A stretch of DNA of 7,925 nt. Origin: Planctomycetota bacterium. GTDB lineage: Bacteria; Planctomycetota; JAJSAM01. The position numbers were made by a program, and so were the translations under genes. Each line of letters starts with the position of its first letter. Within the stretch, counting starts at the first letter, position 1. This document shows positions 6,215-7,925 of this stretch, piece after piece. Where the stretch lies: assembly GCA_029932425.1 (NCBI GenBank), contig JAOZQC010000134.1:1-7925 (forward strand), written 5' to 3'. Under the pieces are notes generated by a model. It saw nothing but the letters and a program-made list of their open reading frames with translations. It was not told the origin of the DNA and ran no database searches.

Positions 6215-6648
6215 TCGCCGTGGACACGAACCTCCTCGTGTACGCCCACCGCCGGGACTCGACCTTCCACGGGCGGGCGCGGGACCTGATCCGGGGGCTC
6301 GCGGAAGGCCGGGCGTCCTGGGCCGTTCCGTGGCCGTGCGTGCACGAGTTCCTGGCGGTGGTGACGCATCCGCGGATCTTCGATCCTCCCAGCACCCTCG
6401 AGCAGGCCGCGGAACAGGTGGACGCCTGGCTCGAGTCGCCGTCCCTGGTTCTCATCGGGGAAGGGGCGGACTACTGGGCCGTGCTCCGGCGGCAGCTCCT
6501 GGCCGGGGCCGTTGTCGGGCCCCGCGTCCACGAGGGGCGGATCGCCGCGATCTGCCTGGTGCACGGCGTCCGGACGCTCTACTCCTCCGACCGCGACTTC
6601 TCCCGGTTCCCGGGCCTCTCGGTGCAGAACCCCCTCGTCTCCTCCTGA
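6211..6648 (+). CDS. vapC: VapC-type PIN-domain ribonuclease toxin
   Basis: 145 residues from GTG 6211, normal length for a PIN toxin. The acidic Mg-binding residues are placed as expected: Asp5 in IAVDTNLLVYA, Glu46 in CVHEFLAVV, Glu108 in RVHEGRIAAICLVHGV, and Asp127 (with Asp129) in YSSDRDFSRFPGL. The third site is most often Asp in relatives (VHDAxIAA), so Glu108 and the Arg110 after it are slightly unusual; activity is still plausible. VapC toxins cleave tRNA, rRNA or mRNA in the cytoplasm when freed from VapB. The target here cannot be predicted. The four-base overlap with vapB implies coupled translation, which keeps antitoxin in excess. Confidence 0.94.
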   Translation: MIAVDTNLLVYAHRRDSTFHGRARDLIRGLAEGRASWAVPWPCVHEFLAVVTHPRIFDPPSTLEQAAEQVDAWLESPSLVLIGEGADYWAVLRRQLLAGAVVGPRVHEGRIAAICLVHGVRTLYSSDRDFSRFPGLSVQNPLVSS

Positions 6649-6677
6649 GCGGGAGCGCGGTTTCTTCGGGACGCGCG

Positions 6678-6699
6678 GCGCCCGGCCCGGCGCTTCCTT
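6678..6699 (+). terminator. Weak hairpin plus T-rich tail between vapC and the reductase gene
   Basis: GCGCC (6678-6682) pairs with GGCGC (6689-6693) around a six-base loop, followed by TTCCTT. It lies about 30 bases after the vapC stop and abuts the end of the convergent reductase gene. The stem is short and the tail imperfect, so this is only a candidate end of the vapBC transcript. Confidence 0.3.
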
Positions 6700-7400
6700 C
6701 AGCGGCGCGGGCGGCGGGTGCCGGGGAGGTGATCGTACCAGCCGTGCTCCTCCCAGTAGCGGTGGTCGGCGCGGAAGATCTTCCGGTTCTGGCGGATCAG
6801 CTCGCGGAGGAAGCGGCGCTTCGAGATCACCTCGTCCCGCAGGGCGTAGTCCCGTTTCTCGCGGGCCGCGGCCACCAGCTCCCGGCCCAGGCGGCGGGCC
6901 CGCTCCCGGACCGCCTCCGGCTCCCAGAGCCGGCCCGGCGGCCGGTAGGTGCCCCACACCGCGCCCACGTACCCCGCGCCCAGGGCCTCGAGGCAGAGGG
7001 AGAGGTACTCGATGACCCGCGACTCCCCCATCCCCGCGCTGGAGGTCACCACCGCCCCGTACCGGCCCTCCAGGGGGGGGCGGTGGAAGAGGGCGGCCGT
7101 GCGGTCGATGAAGGTCTTCATGGCGCCCGTGACGTGGAAGACGTGCACGGGCGAGGCCAGCACCACGAGATCCGCGGTCTCCCAGGCCTCGTGGACCCGG
7201 GGGACGTCATCCTCCCGGGGACAGAGGCCGGAGTTCATGCAGCTCCCGCAGCCCCGGCAGAAGTCCACCCGGAGCTCGGAAAGGGGGAACGTCTCCGCCT
7301 GCGCCCCCGCCTCCGCCGCGGCCTCGAGGAGCCAGCCCGCGATGCGGGCGGTGCCGCCCCGGTCCCCGTGGGGCGATCCGTTCACCAGGACGAGCTTCAT
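6699..7400 (-). CDS. Flavodoxin-fold NAD(P)H-dependent reductase, iron-sulfur flavoprotein-like
   Basis: 233 residues. LVNGSPHGDRGGTARIA (5-21) is the FMN-phosphate loop of the NADPH-dependent FMN reductase family, ASPVHVFHVTGAMKTFIDR (82-100) its second flavin motif, and VTSSAGMGES (118-127) the third loop. Between them Cys48, Cys51, Cys54 and Cys60 form C-x2-C-x2-C-x5-C followed by DD, which matches the compact 4Fe-4S motif of archaeal iron-sulfur flavoprotein Isf. Some plain NAD(P)H oxidoreductases share this motif, so cluster binding is likely, not certain. Residues about 160-233 are a basic helical C-terminal extension ending near WYDHLPG. The role is probably cytoplasmic electron transfer or small-molecule/quinone reduction. 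The start is set by GGGAGG (7411-7406) five bases before ATG; an in-frame ATG at 7427 has no SD. No neighbour clarifies its substrate. Confidence 0.9.
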   Translation of the reverse strand: MKLVLVNGSPHGDRGGTARIAGWLLEAAAEAGAQAETFPLSELRVDFCRGCGSCMNSGLCPREDDVPRVHEAWETADLVVLASPVHVFHVTGAMKTFIDRTAALFHRPPLEGRYGAVVTSSAGMGESRVIEYLSLCLEALGAGYVGAVWGTYRPPGRLWEPEAVRERARRLGRELVAAAREKRDYALRDEVISKRRFLRELIRQNRKIFRADHRYWEEHGWYDHLPGTRRPRR

Positions 7401-7557
7401 GACCGCCTCCCGGTTTCCCCGTCCCATGGTACCGCCGGACCGGGGGCGCCGCGAGGGTGCGGACGCCCGGGGAGGCGCGCGGCCCGGCCCATCGCCGCCG
7501 AGGCCCGCATGTCTCGTCCGGCGTGCGGGCGACGGCTCCAGGCCGCCTGCCGGAACG

Positions 7558-7581
7558 GGGTTCCCTCGGAGCGCGGAACCC
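7558..7581. repeat. 7-bp inverted repeat
   Basis: GGGTTCC (7558-7564) and GGAACCC (7575-7581) are perfect arms around a 10-base loop. It is one of several stems in the gene-free stretch. Function unknown. Confidence 0.4.
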
Positions 7582-7624
7582 ATGGTCCGCGGCACGGGCA
7601 CGCCCGCACCGTCCCTTTTCGCCG

Positions 7625-7679
7625 GGGGAGGCGGATCCTCCTCCTCCGGCCGCGTCCCGCGGCCGACCCCCGCCTCCCC
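7625..7679. repeat. Nested inverted repeats forming a long stem
   Basis: Outer arms GGGGAGGCGG (7625-7634) and CCGCCTCCCC (7670-7679) are perfect over 10 bp. Inside, CGGCCGCG (7647-7654) and CGCGGCCG (7658-7665) are perfect over 8 bp around a three-base loop. The two stems stack across an asymmetric internal loop (12 and 4 bases). A structured leader RNA, a small RNA or a protein-binding site are all possible; GC richness makes chance stems commoner, but two perfect nested ones are noteworthy. Confidence 0.5.
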
Positions 7680-7774
7680 GCCCGGCGGCGCCGGCTCCCG
7701 CCGAATCCGCGAGCTGCGCAAAGACCCGGAACGTCAAGAGTCCCCGGGCCTTCTTCGGCGGGCGATCGTCGGAA

Positions 7775-7803
7775 AGGGCCGGGCGCGGCGAGGAGTCGGC
7801 CCT
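7775..7803 (-). terminator. Candidate hairpin terminator for the gene entering from the right edge
   Basis: On the minus strand AGGGCCG (7803-7797) and CGGCCCT (7781-7775) are perfect 7-bp arms around a 15-base loop, followed by TTCC. It lies about 50 bases after the possible stop at 7855. The large loop and very short T-run make this weak. Confidence 0.3.
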
Positions 7804-7854
7804 GCTCGGGCGTCCCGATTCGATTCGGGGAGGCTCGCACCTCGCGGGATGCCT

Positions 7855-7925
7855 TCACGCCCCGCCGAGGTCGATGACGAGGAGCCACACCGCCAGGGGC
7901 GGCGAGATCCGCCGAAAACCGTGCG
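7855..7925 (-). CDS. Possible C-terminal end of a minus-strand gene, cut by the window edge
   Basis: One minus-strand frame entering from the right edge reads HGFRRISPPLAVWLLVIDLGGA and stops at TGA 7857-7855. The hydrophobic PLAVWLLVIDLG run looks like real protein, perhaps a final membrane segment, in contrast to the Arg/Pro-rich products of the other frames. Only 22 residues are visible, so no function can be given. If real, it is transcribed towards the reductase gene with a gap of about 450 bases. Confidence 0.3.
   Translation of the reverse strand, partial: HGFRRISPPLAVWLLVIDLGGA

Larger units (their letters stand above)
7401..7854. other. Stretch with no convincing gene, rich in inverted repeats
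   Basis: About 450 bases upstream of the reductase gene. Frames stay open here on both strands, but their products are Arg/Pro/Gly runs without recognisable domains, typical of chance open frames in GC-rich DNA. What stands out is secondary structure: 7-bp arms at 7558-7581, a nested pair of stems at 7625-7679, a 6-bp stem around 7683-7695, and 7-bp arms at 7775-7803. CCCATGGT occurs twice, at 7423-7430 and 7579-7586. It may be a long 5' leader of the reductase gene or a decayed region; I recognise no known riboswitch. Confidence 0.45.

Noticed and set aside
5043..6455. Long minus-strand open frame across the PLP gene and vapBC
   Set aside because: Antisense to three recognisable genes; no domain or motif in its product.
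7732..7737. Minus-strand TTGACG, a good -35-like hexamer upstream of the reductase gene
   Set aside because: No -10-like sequence is seen 16-18 bases downstream; a single hexamer is not enough for a promoter call.
7814..7830. TTCGATT flanked by CCCGA/TCGGG, resembling a tRNA T-arm
   Set aside because: The stem does not fit with T-loop register (A at the position of invariant G53), and no acceptor or anticodon stem is found around it.
6330..7877. Plus-strand 515-residue open frame across vapC, the reductase gene and the right-hand gap
   Set aside because: Overlaps vapC out of frame and is antisense to the reductase; its part in the gap is Arg/Pro-rich without any motif.
7397..7888. Minus-strand 163-residue frame filling the right-hand gap
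   Set aside because: Arg/Gly/Pro-rich with no recognisable domain, no good start signal, and it overlaps the reductase start.
1..7925. CRISPR array, transposase or inserted mobile element
   Set aside because: No regularly spaced repeats, no transposase or integrase motifs, and no terminal repeats or target duplications seen; vapBC is the only mobility-associated module and its base composition matches the neighbours apart from the AT-rich junction.

Overview
The window is very GC-rich chromosomal DNA (clearly above 65% by eye), with heavy use of CTC/CTG, CGG and GGC/GGG codons. The mix of an ASPIC/UnbV FG-GAP lipoprotein, a TPR-fused phosphodiesterase-fold lipoprotein and a VapBC pair suggests a Gram-negative soil or sediment lineage of Acidobacteriota or former-Deltaproteobacteria type. 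That placement is inference, because no marker gene is present. I see no insertion sequence, integrase, CRISPR array, rRNA or tRNA.

Left part (1-3088): two divergent genes with starts 45 bp apart, both encoding predicted exported lipoproteins. The minus-strand gene (partial, runs off the left edge) has an alkaline-phosphatase-superfamily phosphodiesterase fold followed by TPR repeats. Most of its metal ligands and its nucleophile look replaced, so it is probably a pseudoenzyme. The plus-strand gene is a CRTAC1-type protein with seven calcium-loop FG-GAP/VCBS motifs and a C-terminal ASPIC/UnbV domain.

Middle (3089-5942): a short convergent gap with two GC-rich hairpins, then a minus-strand two-gene operon. 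It encodes a small SCP2-like protein and, overlapping it by 4 bp, a VAO/PCMH-type FAD oxidoreductase. Only 9 bp separate this operon from a plus-strand fold-type II PLP enzyme related to D-cysteine desulfhydrase/ACC deaminase. A perfect Shine-Dalgarno and a four-codon mini-ORF precede the SCP2-like gene; both lie antisense to the start of the PLP gene.

Right part (5943-7925): a VapB antitoxin/VapC PIN toxin pair (GTGA overlap) sits 14 bp after the PLP gene. Two palindromes lie at the junction, one of which would hide the vapB ribosome binding site. Convergent to it is a flavodoxin-fold iron-sulfur flavoprotein-like reductase. The last 525 bases hold about 450 bases with no convincing gene but several strong inverted repeats, and then possibly the last codons of another minus-strand gene.

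The most interesting items are the apparent loss of catalytic residues in the phosphodiesterase-fold lipoprotein, the overlapping 5' ends at 5018-5045, the hairpin at the PLP gene/vapB junction, and the nested hairpins at 7625-7679. No clearly new multi-gene system can be demonstrated from this sequence alone.
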